DNA from: Pseudomonadota bacterium
GTDB taxonomy: Bacteria; Pseudomonadota; Gammaproteobacteria; Burkholderiales; Casimicrobiaceae
DNA length: 64,000 nucleotides
Direction of reading: 5' to 3'
NCBI GenBank assembly: GCA_009786025.1
Contig: WQUA01000002.1
Location: 5,529 to 69,528, forward strand
Part shown: one piece after another, positions 46,812 to 56,809 of the stretch
Position numbering within the stretch: the stretch's first letter is position 1
Layout: every line of letters begins with the position of its first letter
Notes under the pieces: generated by a model
The model's database searches: none
What the model saw: only the letters and a program-made list of their open reading frames with translations
Told to the model about the DNA's origin: nothing
Made by a program: the position numbers and the translations under genes

Positions 46812-49661
46812 ATGTCTCATACCGCCTTTGCCCACCGTCACATCGGTACCACCGCTACCGAACAAGCCGAGATGCTCGACGCCATCGGCGTCTCTTCGCG
46901 CGCGGCGCTGATGAATGTCGCCGTCCCCAAAACCATCCGCAGCAAAGCGCCGCCGGCTGTTCCTGCTGCGCTCAGCGAAGAAGCCGCATTGGCGCAATTG
47001 CGTGCGATCGCCGATAAAAACGTTTTGATGAAGTCTTTCATCGGTCAGGGTTACTACGGCACGCACATGCCCTCCGTGTTGTTGCGTAACATTCTCGAAA
47101 ACCCGGCCTGGTACACCGCTTATACGCCGTACCAACCGGAAATTTCGCAAGGGCGGCTGGAGGCTTTGCTGACTTTTCAGACAATGGTGTGCGACCTGAC
47201 CGGAATGGACATCGCCAACGCGTCGATGCTTGATGAAGCGACTGCCGCCGCCGAAGCGATGACGCTGGCGCTGCGTTCAGTTGACAGCGCGGGGTCATCA
47301 AAATCGATGACCTTCTTTGTCGCTGACGATGTGTTCCGGCAAACACGCGATGTGATTCTGACCCGCGCTGCGCCGCTGGGCATTCGCGTCGTCGTTGGCC
47401 CGGCGTCGGCAGCGGCAAACACCGACGCTTTTGCAGCGCTGGTGCAAATTCCGGCCGCTGATGGCGGCTTGCACGATTACAAAGCGCTGGCCGACGCGGT
47501 GCACGCGCGCGACGGCAAGCTGATCGTCGCCGCTGATTTGCTGGCGTTGACGCTCATCGAAGCGCCAGGCGTTTGGGGCGCCGACATTGTGGTCGGCAGC
47601 GCCCAACGCTTTGGCGTGCCGATGGGTTACGGCGGCCCGCACGCCGGTTTTCTGGCGACGCGCGATGCGTTGAAGCGCTCGATGCCGGGACGGCTGGTCG
47701 GTATTTCCGTCGATGCGCAAGGCGCGCCTGCTTATCGCCTGGCGTTGCAAACGCGCGAGCAACACATTCGCCGCGAAAAAGCGACATCGAACATCTGTAC
47801 CGCACAAGTGTTGCTGGCAGTGCTGGCCGGGATGTACGCTGTTTATCACGGCCCGCATGGGTTACGCGCAATCGCTACGCGCATTCACCATTTCACCGGC
47901 GCGTTGAAAGCGGCGCTGATCAAACTCGACGCCGCTATCGTCAATACTTCTTTCTTCGACACGCTGACCATCACACCCGGTGGCGGCGAACTGGCCGACC
48001 TGCACGCCAGCGTCCGCAAGCATGGAATGAATTTTCGCGAGATCGATTCCAGCGCACTGGGCGTTTCGCTCGATGAAACGACCACCGCCGCCGATCTCGA
48101 AACCATTCTTGAAGCGTTCTCCTTTGCACTGTCAAAAGAAAAACTGGCTTCCGCCAAGGCAGCGTTGCACGCTACGCTCGGCAGTCACGTCGAAGCGATT
48201 CCTCTGGCACTGCAACGAAAGACGCCGTATTTGCAGCATCCCGTTTTCAACCGCTATCACACCGAAACCGAAATGTTGCGTTATTTGCGCCGCCTTGCCG
48301 ACAAGGATTTGGCGCTTGACCGCACGATGATTCCGCTCGGCTCGTGCACGATGAAACTGAACGCGACCAGCGAAATGTTGCCGATCACCTGGCCGCAATT
48401 CGCCGAACTGCATCCGTTCGCACCCAAAGAGCAAGCGCAAGGTTATCGCACTTTGATCGACGATTTGGCGCAACGCTTGTGCGCGATCACCGGCTACGAT
48501 GCGTTCTCGTTGCAACCGAACTCCGGTGCGCAGGGTGAATATGCCGGGCTGATTGCGATCCGCGCCTACCACGCTTCGCGCGGCGACGCGCAACGCAGCA
48601 TCTGTCTGATTCCAACCTCAGCGCACGGCACCAATCCGGCGTCGGCGCATATGGCGGGAATGCAAGTCGTCGCTGTCCGTTGCGACAGCGACGGCAACAT
48701 CGACCTTGTTGATCTCGAAGCACGCGCCGCTGAACATGCTGACACTTTGGCGGCGGCAATGATCACCTATCCGTCCACGCACGGCGTTTTTGAAACGACC
48801 ATCCGCAAAGCCTGCGAGATCGTTCACCGTTATGGCGGCCAGGTGTATATCGACGGCGCCAACCTGAACGCGTTGGTTGGCTTGGCCGCACCCGGCGACT
48901 TCGGCGCCGATGTCTCACATCTGAACCTGCACAAAACTTTTGCAATTCCGCACGGCGGCGGCGGCCCTGGCGTTGGCCCGGTCGGCGTCAAAAAACATCT
49001 CGCCCCGTTTTTGCCGGGGCATCGTATGCTCGGCAATGCCGCACACGTTGTTTCCGCCGCGCCGTTCGGCAGTGCGTCGGTGCTACCGATTTCGTGGATG
49101 TATCTGGCGATGATGGGGCCAGACGGCTTGACCGCCGCCAGTGAGGCGGCGATTCTCTCCGCCAATTACATTGCGCGTAAGCTAAAAGAGCACTATCCGA
49201 TACTTTATACCGGCGCCGATGGTTACGTTGCGCACGAATGTATTCTCGACCTTCGCCCGCTCAAAGCGAGTGCCGACATTGAAGCTGAGGATGTCGCCAA
49301 GCGCTTGATGGATTACGGCTTCCACGCGCCGACGATGAGTTTTCCGGTGCCGGGAACACTGATGATCGAGCCGACCGAGAGCGAATCGAAAGCCGAGCTT
49401 GATCGTTTCATCGCAGCGATGATTTCTATTCGCGACGAAATCCGTTCGATAGAAAACGGCGTGATGGACAAACACGACAACCCGCTGAAAAATGCGCCGC
49501 ACACAGCCGCGATGGTCTGCGCCGACCAATGGCCACACAAGTACTCGCGTCAACAGGCAGCGTACCCGTTGGCGTCGCTGAAAGCGAACAAATACTGGCC
49601 GCCGGTCGCGCGTATCGACAACGTTTACGGCGACCGTAATCTGATGTGTTCGTGCCAGTAG
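46812..49661 (+). CDS. gcvP: Glycine dehydrogenase (decarboxylating), P protein
   Basis: A 949-residue single-chain PLP enzyme. The N-terminal half has [20 protein letters not shown] followed by [20 protein letters not shown]. The C-terminal half has [17 protein letters not shown] and [12 protein letters not shown]. The PLP lysine is in [20 protein letters not shown] (Lys708). It decarboxylates glycine and loads lipoylated GcvH. It is separated from gcvH by 167 bases that contain a repeat, so translation is independent. Confidence 0.97.
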   Translation: MSHTAFAHRHIGTTATEQAEMLDAIGVSSRAALMNVAVPKTIRSKAPPAVPAALSEEAALAQLRAIADKNVLMKSFIGQGYYGTHMPSVLLRNILENPAWYTAYTPYQPEISQGRLEALLTFQTMVCDLTGMDIANASMLDEATAAAEAMTLALRSVDSAGSSKSMTFFVADDVFRQTRDVILTRAAPLGIRVVVGPASAAANTDAFAALVQIPAADGGLHDYKALADAVHARDGKLIVAADLLALTLIEAPGVWGADIVVGSAQRFGVPMGYGGPHAGFLATRDALKRSMPGRLVGISVDAQGAPAYRLALQTREQHIRREKATSNICTAQVLLAVLAGMYAVYHGPHGLRAIATRIHHFTGALKAALIKLDAAIVNTSFFDTLTITPGGGELADLHASVRKHGMNFREIDSSALGVSLDETTTAADLETILEAFSFALSKEKLASAKAALHATLGSHVEAIPLALQRKTPYLQHPVFNRYHTETEMLRYLRRLADKDLALDRTMIPLGSCTMKLNATSEMLPITWPQFAELHPFAPKEQAQGYRTLIDDLAQRLCAITGYDAFSLQPNSGAQGEYAGLIAIRAYHASRGDAQRSICLIPTSAHGTNPASAHMAGMQVVAVRCDSDGNIDLVDLEARAAEHADTLAAAMITYPSTHGVFETTIRKACEIVHRYGGQVYIDGANLNALVGLAAPGDFGADVSHLNLHKTFAIPHGGGGPGVGPVGVKKHLAPFLPGHRMLGNAAHVVSAAPFGSASVLPISWMYLAMMGPDGLTAASEAAILSANYIARKLKEHYPILYTGADGYVAHECILDLRPLKASADIEAEDVAKRLMDYGFHAPTMSFPVPGTLMIEPTESESKAELDRFIAAMISIRDEIRSIENGVMDKHDNPLKNAPHTAAMVCADQWPHKYSRQQAAYPLASLKANKYWPPVARIDNVYGDRNLMCSCQ

Positions 49662-49674
49662 CGCAGGAATCAGA

Positions 49675-50010
49675 AAAACCTCATTTCACGCGAAGACGCG
49701 AAGGGGAAAGCCCCTCCCCTTTTTTGAACGGGGCGTCGGTGAAGCCGACGGGGGTTTGTACCCTCTCCCACTTACTTCGCTACGTTCGCAACGTTTCTCC
49801 TCTTTGCGCCTTTACGTGAAATGGCTTTTATAAGTGAGCAACCCTTTCCCCACCCCGGCCCGCTCCTTGAAAGAAAGGGTGCTTTCATTTTTTCGCGGCT
49901 TCGCGTGAGACCGACCCTCTATGGTTCGCTACGCTCGCTACGACCTATGCGCTGCTTTTTGCTTTTTGCTTTCTGATTTCTGATCTCTGACTTCTGCCCT
50001 CTGATGCCTG
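49675..50010. repeat. Dense repeat cluster between gcvP and trmB
   Basis: The 342-base gap contains TTTCACGCGAAGACGCGAAG (about 49684), a CCCCTTTTTTGAACGGGGCG double hairpin with GACGGGGGTTTG (about 49715-49757), TTTGCGCCTTTACGTGAAAT (about 49803), CCCCACCCCGGCCCGCTCCT (about 49849), TTTCGCGGCTTCGCGTGAG (about 49891) and the tandem TTCTGATTTCTGATCTCTGA run (about 49971-50005). No other gene is seen. The trmB start codon lies at its edge. Confidence 0.75.
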
Positions 50011-50723
50011 ACCACCACCGCCCCATTCGCAGCTACGTCCTCCGTCAGGGACGAATCACACCGGCGCAACAACGCGCGATCGAAACGCTCGGCCCGCAGT
50101 TCTGCCTGCCTTTCTGCAATACCTTGCTGGACTTTGCTGCCGTGTTTGACCGCCATGCACCGACCGTCCTCGAAATCGGCTTCGGCATGGGTGAAACGAC
50201 CGCTCGTATTGCCGCCGCACACCCCGAACACAACTTCATCGCGCTTGAAGTTCACAGTCCCGGCGTCGGCAGTCTTTTGCAAAAAATAGAAAGTGCGCAC
50301 TTGACGAATCTGCGCATCATTCAGCACGACGCTGTCGAAGTGGTCGAGCACATGATCGCGCCGGCGTCGCTTGTCGGCGTCCACATTTTTTTCCCCGACC
50401 CCTGGCCGAAGAAAAGACACCATAAACGCCGGTTACTGCAAGCGCCGTTGGTTCACGAATTAGCGCTACGTTTGTTCGACGGCGGCTATTTTCACTTCGC
50501 TACTGACTGGGCCGAATACGCCGAAGACGTCTTGGCGACGCTGTCCGCCGAACCTCTGCTCAAAAACAGCGTTGTCGGTTTTGCGCCCCGCCCCGAAACA
50601 CGACCGCAAACGAAATTTGAGGCGCGCGGCCTGCGTTTAGGGCACGAAGTTTTCGATTTGCTTTTCGTTCGGGTATCGCCCGATCAAGCACCAGAGATCA
50701 GGGATACGGGATCCGGAATTTAA
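50004..50723 (+). CDS. trmB: tRNA (guanine-N7-)-methyltransferase
   Basis: Methylates G46 of tRNA. 239 residues with [31 protein letters not shown] for S-adenosylmethionine, [18 protein letters not shown] and FATDWAEYA. The annotated ATG falls in the TCTGATGCCTGACC repeat and no Shine-Dalgarno precedes it; no better start precedes the conserved RSYVLRQGR. The C-terminal [10 protein letters not shown] also derives from a repeat fragment (about 50693-50720). Confidence 0.95.
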   Translation: MPDHHRPIRSYVLRQGRITPAQQRAIETLGPQFCLPFCNTLLDFAAVFDRHAPTVLEIGFGMGETTARIAAAHPEHNFIALEVHSPGVGSLLQKIESAHLTNLRIIQHDAVEVVEHMIAPASLVGVHIFFPDPWPKKRHHKRRLLQAPLVHELALRLFDGGYFHFATDWAEYAEDVLATLSAEPLLKNSVVGFAPRPETRPQTKFEARGLRLGHEVFDLLFVRVSPDQAPEIRDTGSGI

Positions 50724-50768
50724 CCGTAGAGAGCGCAAAAACCCCTTCACAAGACACGAAAAGAGACA
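50723..50768. repeat. AACCGTAGAGAGCGCAAAAA-type repeat
   Basis: TTAACCGTAGAGAGCGCAAA and CACAAGACACGAAAAGAG, a degenerate copy of the CGCAAAGAACACAAAGAG class. The rest of the gap to 50865 may hold the promoter of the next operon. Confidence 0.45.
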
Positions 50769-50865
50769 ACCCATAAAAGGAAACGAGCAAGATACGACAA
50801 CGTCTTGCGCGGGCTGATTTGTTTTGCTATATTCGTAAGGGATAGATTTTTTCCTTCGCGCAACA

Positions 50866-51474
50866 ATGCTCTCCGCTTCCGCTTTGGCTTTTCGGGATTT
50901 TTTTGCGGCACGCGATGCGACGATGCTGGCTTCTGCCTATTCGGCGCTTCTGGAAGGCGGCGCTATTGCCGCCGCCGATCTTGGCGAAACGCCTGACTGG
51001 CTTCAGGAAGAATTTGCATTCAACCGCCTTTTTGTCGGCCCAATGGCTCCGACAGCACCGCCGTATGCTTCCGTATGGCTGTCGCCGGAACCGCTTCTGA
51101 TGACAGCCGAAACCTTAAAAATCCGCGCGCTTTATGCTTCGCTGGGGCTGGAAACCCCCGTCGATGGTACGCCGGACGATTTTTTGCCGTTTGAACTGGA
51201 AAGCTACGCTATCCTGTGTTCTCTAAAAGAAACAATCCGACAGCCGGAAGCGGTTGCCGCTGTCGATGAAGCATTATCGTGGCTGGTCACAGAACATTGG
51301 CGCGGCTGGTTGCCGCCTTTTCTCGCGGCGGCGCTTGCTGACAAGGCTTTGCCGCCCGTGCTGCGCGCCGTCTTGACCGGATTCGATGAATGGGTCAGTC
51401 AAACCCTGGCGAACCCGTTTCCCGTCTCTCACGACCTCAAAGGAGTCTCTCATGTCTGTGAAATCTCCGCCTGA
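50866..51474 (+). CDS. TorD/DmsD-family redox enzyme maturation chaperone
   Basis: A 202-residue all-helical cytoplasmic protein. LQEEFAFNRLFVGPMAPTAP followed by PYASVWLSPE and LETPVDGTPDDFLPFELESY match the TorD family (the fold normally carries E-P-x-D-H; here TPDDF). It likely holds the Tat signal of the molybdoenzyme until cofactor insertion. Its end overlaps that gene by 23 bases. Confidence 0.85.
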   Translation: MLSASALAFRDFFAARDATMLASAYSALLEGGAIAAADLGETPDWLQEEFAFNRLFVGPMAPTAPPYASVWLSPEPLLMTAETLKIRALYASLGLETPVDGTPDDFLPFELESYAILCSLKETIRQPEAVAAVDEALSWLVTEHWRGWLPPFLAAALADKALPPVLRAVLTGFDEWVSQTLANPFPVSHDLKGVSHVCEISA

Positions 51475-53776
51475 CCCCCACTCGCCCATCATCGCCCCTC
51501 CAGAGGTATGCTGCCCATCGCGGCGGCAACTTTTGCAGGCGGTGCTTGCTGGCGGCGTCTGTGTCGCTTTACCCGTCGGCAGCCTTCTGCGTCCGCTGAC
51601 GGCGCAGGCCGCCGCTCCATCCGGCGCCTCCTTCAAAATTGGCGGTTACCAAGTCTTCCGAAACGCCTGCCCACGCAACTGCTATGATACTTGCAGCCTG
51701 AAAACGTATGTCAAGGACGGCGTGATCCGGTTTGTCGAAGGCGCGCCGGAATCGACTTTCACGCACGGCGGTTTGTGCGTCAAGGGTTATACCTATCCGC
51801 GCCAGGTTTACGAACCGGCCCGGATCAAATATCCGATGCTTCAGGAAAAACGCGGCAGCGGTAACTGGAAACGGATCAGTTGGGATGAGGCCGCTGACCG
51901 CATCGCCAGGAAAATTCTCGAAATCAAGGAAAAGGACGGCTCCTTGCTGGGTTTGGCGTTGACCAAATACTCCGGTAATTTTGGCATCACCCATTATGGC
52001 ATCGAAGGATTCATGTCCTCGCTGGGCTATACCTCGCGGCTCATCGGCACACCGTGCTGGCCGGCAGGTATCGACGCGCAAAATTACGACTTCGGCGATA
52101 TGGTGTGCAACGATCCGGAAGACCTGCCGAAAGCGAAGTACATTATCGTCTGGGGCGCCAACCCAGCATGGTGCTCGGTGCACTCGATGAAATACCTGTA
52201 CGAAGCGCAAAAAAACGGCGCGCGCCTTCTGGTGATCGACCCGGTGTTGACCCAAACCGCCGCCAAGGCCGATGAGTTCTGGCAGGTACGTACAGGCGAA
52301 GATGGCGCGCTGGCGCTGGGCATGGCGCGCCACCTTCTTGATCGTAACCTGGTGAACCAGGATTTTGTTCGCAATCACGCGATCGGTTTCGAGGCGTTTG
52401 CTGACTATTTGCGCAAGAATGTGACCGTCGAATGGGCGGCGCAACGCAGCGGTATTCCAGCCGCTGATATTCGCCGCGTTGCTGAGGCATTCGCGAAAGC
52501 CAAACCGGCAACGATCTGGATCGGCTACGGAATGCAGCGGCACACCAACGGCGGCGCCAACGTGCGCGCCGTTGACGCGCTGCTGGCAATGACCGGCAAC
52601 ATTGGCGTGCCCGGCGGCGGCGCTCGCTACGCACATCTGATGACCTGGGGCTTCAACTACCATGCGATGACCCAGAAGCCCCCTGCCGGCTCCAAAGGAT
52701 TCCACGGCAAAAGCGGCCCGAAGGGCGAATTCGATTTCGCCGGCGCCGCTGTCGCCGAATACACCGACCGTACCATGAACATCAACAAGACCGCGCAGGA
52801 AATTCTGGATGCCTCGGATCCGCCGGTTCGAATGCTGTGGTCAGCCTGCAAAAACCCGGTTGCGCAGGATTTTGATCACGCCAAAATGCTCAGGGCGCTC
52901 GAAAAACTCGAAATGGTCGTCTCGGTGGATTTGTTCTTTAACGAGACCGTCAAGTATTCGGACATCGTGCTGCCGACCATAACCCCGTTTGAAGAGTGGA
53001 CCGTTAACGCTTCATACTGGCACTACTGGGTCGGCCTCAACGAGCAGGCGATTCGGCCAATGCATGAGTGTAAGTCTGATAACGAAATCCATGCGCTGAT
53101 CTCGAAGCGGCTGAACGAACTCAGCCCCGGTTCGTGTACCTTTCCGCAAACCGTTGACAGCAAGGAATGGATGGAGAAAGAATTCAATCAGGGCATTTAC
53201 GACCTGCTCGGCATCAAGCACTGGAGCGATTTGCAGAAAGGCCCGGCCAAAGCCAAGCTCAAAAACAGCGCCGCTTGGGCAGACCGAAAATTCAAAACGC
53301 CTTCCGGAAAATACGAGTTTCAGTCCGAGTTGTGCGCGAAAAACGGGCATGCCGCCCTGCCAGTCTATAAGGAAGGACGAAAGGCGACAGCACCCTACCG
53401 TCTGCTCACTCCGCATACCAAATACGCCATCCATTCACAGTTTCTCAATATCGACTGGATGCAGCATCTTTCTTCCGAACCTTTCGTCTATCTCCATCCC
53501 AAACTGGCCAAAACCAAGGCTATTGAAGAAATGGATTCGGTTCGCTTGACCAATGCTCTCGGCGCTTTGACGCTCAGAGCCAAGATAACGACTGATGTGC
53601 CGGAAGACGGAGTGCTGGTTTATGAAGCCTGGTATCCGGCGCTGGATTTCAATGTGCAAAATCTGGTTGATGACGAATCAGCCGATATGGGCGCATTCAA
53701 AACCGGCGCGCCGGGCGTCGCCATTCACGATCAATTCGTCGATATCGCCAAAGTTTCTTCGGGGAGCCGCTCATGA
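51452..53776 (+). CDS. Molybdopterin oxidoreductase, DMSO reductase family, Tat-exported catalytic subunit
   Basis: 774 residues from ATG 51452 (AAAGGAG upstream). A twin-Arg signal CPSRRQLLQAVLAGG (Arg24-Arg25) indicates export. A 4Fe-4S site is formed by Cys73, Cys77, Cys81 (ACPRNCYDTCSLK) and Cys109 (GGLCVKG). The MopB body has WGANPAWCSVHSMKY, IGYGMQRHTNGGANVRAVDA and GNIGVPGGGARYA. The likely Mo ligand region is RLIGTPCWPAGID (Cys202), which is inferred. The substrate could be an S- or N-oxide, polysulfide or other oxyanion. The Fe-S partner follows with an ATGA overlap, but no NrfD/DmsC-type anchor is present. Confidence 0.88.
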   Translation: MSVKSPPDPHSPIIAPPEVCCPSRRQLLQAVLAGGVCVALPVGSLLRPLTAQAAAPSGASFKIGGYQVFRNACPRNCYDTCSLKTYVKDGVIRFVEGAPESTFTHGGLCVKGYTYPRQVYEPARIKYPMLQEKRGSGNWKRISWDEAADRIARKILEIKEKDGSLLGLALTKYSGNFGITHYGIEGFMSSLGYTSRLIGTPCWPAGIDAQNYDFGDMVCNDPEDLPKAKYIIVWGANPAWCSVHSMKYLYEAQKNGARLLVIDPVLTQTAAKADEFWQVRTGEDGALALGMARHLLDRNLVNQDFVRNHAIGFEAFADYLRKNVTVEWAAQRSGIPAADIRRVAEAFAKAKPATIWIGYGMQRHTNGGANVRAVDALLAMTGNIGVPGGGARYAHLMTWGFNYHAMTQKPPAGSKGFHGKSGPKGEFDFAGAAVAEYTDRTMNINKTAQEILDASDPPVRMLWSACKNPVAQDFDHAKMLRALEKLEMVVSVDLFFNETVKYSDIVLPTITPFEEWTVNASYWHYWVGLNEQAIRPMHECKSDNEIHALISKRLNELSPGSCTFPQTVDSKEWMEKEFNQGIYDLLGIKHWSDLQKGPAKAKLKNSAAWADRKFKTPSGKYEFQSELCAKNGHAALPVYKEGRKATAPYRLLTPHTKYAIHSQFLNIDWMQHLSSEPFVYLHPKLAKTKAIEEMDSVRLTNALGALTLRAKITTDVPEDGVLVYEAWYPALDFNVQNLVDDESADMGAFKTGAPGVAIHDQFVDIAKVSSGSRS

Positions 53777-54357
53777 GCAAACGTCTCGCTTTCTTGGTTG
53801 ACTCAACCCGCTGCATTGGTTGCGAAACCTGTGCTATGGCCTGTAAAAATTACTACCAGCCGCCGCAAGATATTTTCTGGCGCAAAGTGTCGCCGCTTGC
53901 TGCGGAGTTTTACCCTCATCAAGAGCGCGCGTTTTATTCGCTTGCTTGCAACCACTGTAAGAATCCCGCCTGTGCCCAAGTGTGCCCGGTAAAAGCATAT
54001 TCCATCCGAGCCGATGGCATCGTCGTCCATCACCAGGAAAAATGTATCGGCTGCAAAAAGTGTATTACCGCCTGCCCTTATGGCGCGCCGCAATTCAACA
54101 CGGAGAAAAACAAGGCTGAAAAATGCAGCCTATGCTACGAACGGCTGGACGCGGAGCTTTCCCCCATCTGCGTACAATCCTGTCCGGTGGACGCGCTGCG
54201 CCTGATCGACTTGAACACCTTGCACGACAAAAATGTTGTCCAGTTCCCGGTTGGCTATCCGAAAGCGCCGCAGCTCGATCCGGGAACACGCTTCATTTCG
54301 CCACGAAAACCGGCGGTGGTTGCTCCATCATTGCCCGCCACAAGAGCCGAAGCGTGA
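53773..54357 (+). CDS. Four-cluster 4Fe-4S ferredoxin subunit (DmsB/PsrB-like)
   Basis: 194 residues with four cysteine groups: CIGCETCAMACK, CNHCKNPACAQVCPVKA, CIGCKKCITACPYG, and CSLCYERLDAELSPICVQSC. This is the usual electron wire of the DMSO reductase family. It overlaps the catalytic gene by four bases. There is no Tat signal of its own, so it would be exported together with the catalytic subunit. A membrane anchor is missing downstream. Confidence 0.92.
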   Translation: MSKRLAFLVDSTRCIGCETCAMACKNYYQPPQDIFWRKVSPLAAEFYPHQERAFYSLACNHCKNPACAQVCPVKAYSIRADGIVVHHQEKCIGCKKCITACPYGAPQFNTEKNKAEKCSLCYERLDAELSPICVQSCPVDALRLIDLNTLHDKNVVQFPVGYPKAPQLDPGTRFISPRKPAVVAPSLPATRAEA

Positions 54358-54369
54358 TTTCACTGAGCT

Positions 54370-54402
54370 CTTTTTTAACCACGAAAAGCACGAAAGATCC
54401 GA
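54370..54402. repeat. TTAACCACGAAAAGCACGAA repeat
   Basis: Same family as 60107-60125 (TTAACCACGAAAAACACGAA). Located between the convergent ferredoxin and lipoyl genes; the rest of 54403-54543 shows no gene. Confidence 0.55.
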
Positions 54403-54543
54403 ACGCGCCGCCCCCGTGAGCGGGGGCGCCTGGGTGGGATTACCCAGGAACCAGAAAATCTTTATCTCCAGCGTCGCCACCAGCAGATGACAGCGGAGAT
54501 TTACCCCCTTGAAGGATCGTTCCGCGCTTTTTTGCAGAGCTCC

Positions 54544-54810
54544 TCACGTTTTCATCCGCACAATCGCCTCGTATTCTTTCACAACGCTCCCTGGTTTGAC
54601 CAGCACTTCGACCACAACGCCAGCGTAAGGCGACGGAATGTCAAGCGACACTTTGTCTGTTTCAACCACGATCAGAGTATCGTCGTGCGCCACGGTATCG
54701 CCGACCGCAACGTTAACGCTACTGACCAGCAATTCGCCGGTCGCACAATTGCCGCAGGTTTCCCAACAGGCGGGAGCTTTGGGAATACAGATTTCTTTCA
54801 ACACAGACAT
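54544..54810 (-). CDS. Stand-alone lipoyl-domain protein with a CxxxCxxC insert
   Basis: An 88-residue protein that is a single biotinyl/lipoyl domain. DTLIVVETDKVSLDIPSPYA carries the modifiable Lys53, and GVVVEVLVKPGSVVKEYEAI forms the second half. Residues 11-27 (KAPACWETCGNCATGEL) replace the usual E2 loop and hold Cys15, Cys19 and Cys22 in CxxxCxxC spacing, plus Cys8 nearby. The spacing could bind a metal or 4Fe-4S cluster. No E1/E2/E3 genes are adjacent; the partner enzyme is unknown. It is convergent with the molybdoenzyme operon and divergent from aceB. Confidence 0.75.
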   Translation of the reverse strand: MSVLKEICIPKAPACWETCGNCATGELLVSSVNVAVGDTVAHDDTLIVVETDKVSLDIPSPYAGVVVEVLVKPGSVVKEYEAIVRMKT

Positions 54811-55175
54811 TTCAAAACTTTCTTTTCTGCCACTATACCTGATCCTTCTTCTCCCTTGCCCCGCGCGGAATGACGAAGGGTTGACTCCTGATCCTTGGTT
54901 GCCGATGCCTGGCCATTACGTCGCCATGCCGATTGACTCTTTTTTCAACGGGGTTTTTTCTTTGCGCTATTTGCTTTATGATAGTTCTCCGAGGTTGGCA
55001 TATCCTTGACTGCCGTTGCCTCGACTCCCCACAAGGGATGCCCTCTGTCACGCGACCCTGCGTCATTCGGCGGGAACCGGGTTTATCATCTTGGACCTTG
55101 GCCCGACCCGTTTTGTCTGGAACTTTTGTTGCGTTCGCGCGTCGCGGCCGCTTGGCTTACTTAAGGAAAGAAACT
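54811..55175. other. Spacer between the lipoyl gene and aceB
   Basis: 365 bases without a convincing gene. It includes a degenerate TGACTCCTGATCC repeat fragment (about 54883) and AT-rich stretches (54948-54985, with a TATGAT at 54977-54982) that may hold divergent promoters. The aceB frame is open upstream through part of it but lacks conserved sequence. Confidence 0.4.
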
Positions 55176-56771
55176 ATGTCGCACGATACAGGCTTGATTT
55201 TGGCTGCGCCCATTCGGAGCGTGGCCGAGAAAGAAGTTTTAACCGAAGACGCTTTGGCGTTTTTGAGTGAGTTGGTTAAGCGTTTCGCGCCGACGCGCGA
55301 CGCGCTGCTGGCGGAACGGCGTGTCTGGCAGGCGAAGATCGACGCTGGCGCGCTGCCGGACTTTCTGCCGGAAACTGCGTCCATCCGCAACGGTGACTGG
55401 AAAATCCGTGGCGTTCCCGACGATTTGATGGATCGCCGCGTCGAGATCACCGGCCCAGTGGATCGCAAGATGGTGATCAATGCGCTGAACGCCAATGTCA
55501 AGGTCTTTATGGCCGACTTCGAGGACTCGCTGGCGCCCGCCTGGGACAAGGTGATGGAGGGTCAGATGAATCTGCGTGACGCCGTCAACGGCACCATCAC
55601 TTACACCGATCCGCAGAGCGGAAAGCATTACTCGCTGAAAGAGAAACCAGCCGTGCTGATGTGCCGGGTGCGCGGTTTACATCTGCCGGAAAAACATGTG
55701 TTGTGGCAGGGCGCGCCGATCCCGGGTGGGTTGTTCGATTTCGCGCTGTACTTTCATCACAACCACCGCCGACTTCTCGACAAGGGCAGCGGGCCGTATT
55801 TTTATCTGCCGAAGACGCAGACGTACAAGGAAGCGGCCTGGTGGAATGACATTTTCTGTTTCACCGAAGACCGCTACGGTTTACCACGCGGTTCGATCAA
55901 GGCCACGGCGCTGATCGAAACGCTGTCCGCCGTGTTCCAGATGGACGAAATTCTCTATCACCTGCGCGATCATCTTGTCGGACTGAACTGCGGTCGCTGG
56001 GATTATATTTTCAGCTACATCAAAACGCTGAAAAATCATCCCGACCGCGTGCTGCCCGACCGACAGGTCGTCACGATGGAAAAGCCGTTCCTCAGCGCTT
56101 ATTCAAAACTGTTGATCAAAACCTGTCACCGTCGCGGCGCTTTTGCGATGGGCGGAATGGCGGCGTACATTCCGAGCAAGGATGCCGAACGTAACGCCTG
56201 GGTCAATGACAAAGTGCGCGCCGACAAAGAGCGGGAGGCCGGCAACGGCCATGACGGTACCTGGATCGCGCACCCCGGCTTGGCTGATGTCGTCATGCCG
56301 GTGTTCGACCGCGTCTTTGGCGCGCGCCGCAACCAGTTGGATGTGTTGCGCGAAAACGATCCACCAACCACCGCTGCCGAACTGTTGGAACCCTGCCCCG
56401 GCAATCGCACCGATGCTGGAATGCGCGCCAACATCCGGGTCGCGTTACAATATCTCGAAGCATGGATTTCCGGCACTGGCTGTGTGCCGATTTACGGCCT
56501 GATGGAAGATGCCGCCACCGCCGAGATTTCGCGCACCTCGATCTGGCAGTGGATTCGCCATCGCAAAACGCTCGATAACGGTGAGCAGGTAACGCCGGCG
56601 TTATTCGAAAAGATGTTGGCGGAAGAAACGGCGGTAGTTCGCCGGGAACTGGGAGACGATCGTTTCTGTGCTGGCCGCTTCACCGATGCTGCTGCTTTGC
56701 TGCATCGTATCACCACGCAGGACGAATTGGTCGATTTCCTGACGTTACCCGGTTATGAACTTTTGGCTTGA
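55176..56771 (+). CDS. aceB: Malate synthase A
   Basis: Condenses glyoxylate and acetyl-CoA into malate. The 531-residue protein starts at ATG 55176 after TTAAGGAAAG. Key parts are VEITGPVDRKMVINALNANV followed by KVFMADFEDSLAP, NCGRWDYIFSYIKTLK, MGGMAAYIPSKD and GTWIAHPGLADVVMPVFD. First gene of aceBAK; aceA follows after 38 bases. Confidence 0.97.
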   Translation: MSHDTGLILAAPIRSVAEKEVLTEDALAFLSELVKRFAPTRDALLAERRVWQAKIDAGALPDFLPETASIRNGDWKIRGVPDDLMDRRVEITGPVDRKMVINALNANVKVFMADFEDSLAPAWDKVMEGQMNLRDAVNGTITYTDPQSGKHYSLKEKPAVLMCRVRGLHLPEKHVLWQGAPIPGGLFDFALYFHHNHRRLLDKGSGPYFYLPKTQTYKEAAWWNDIFCFTEDRYGLPRGSIKATALIETLSAVFQMDEILYHLRDHLVGLNCGRWDYIFSYIKTLKNHPDRVLPDRQVVTMEKPFLSAYSKLLIKTCHRRGAFAMGGMAAYIPSKDAERNAWVNDKVRADKEREAGNGHDGTWIAHPGLADVVMPVFDRVFGARRNQLDVLRENDPPTTAAELLEPCPGNRTDAGMRANIRVALQYLEAWISGTGCVPIYGLMEDAATAEISRTSIWQWIRHRKTLDNGEQVTPALFEKMLAEETAVVRRELGDDRFCAGRFTDAAALLHRITTQDELVDFLTLPGYELLA

Positions 56772-56809
56772 TTTTTTAATTTTGCTTTTTTAACAATAGG
56801 AGCTTCAAA

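Noticed and set aside
51569-52705. A 378-codon open frame opposite the molybdoenzyme
   Set aside because: Shadow of a high-GC-type gene; the sense strand carries Fe-S and MopB motifs throughout.
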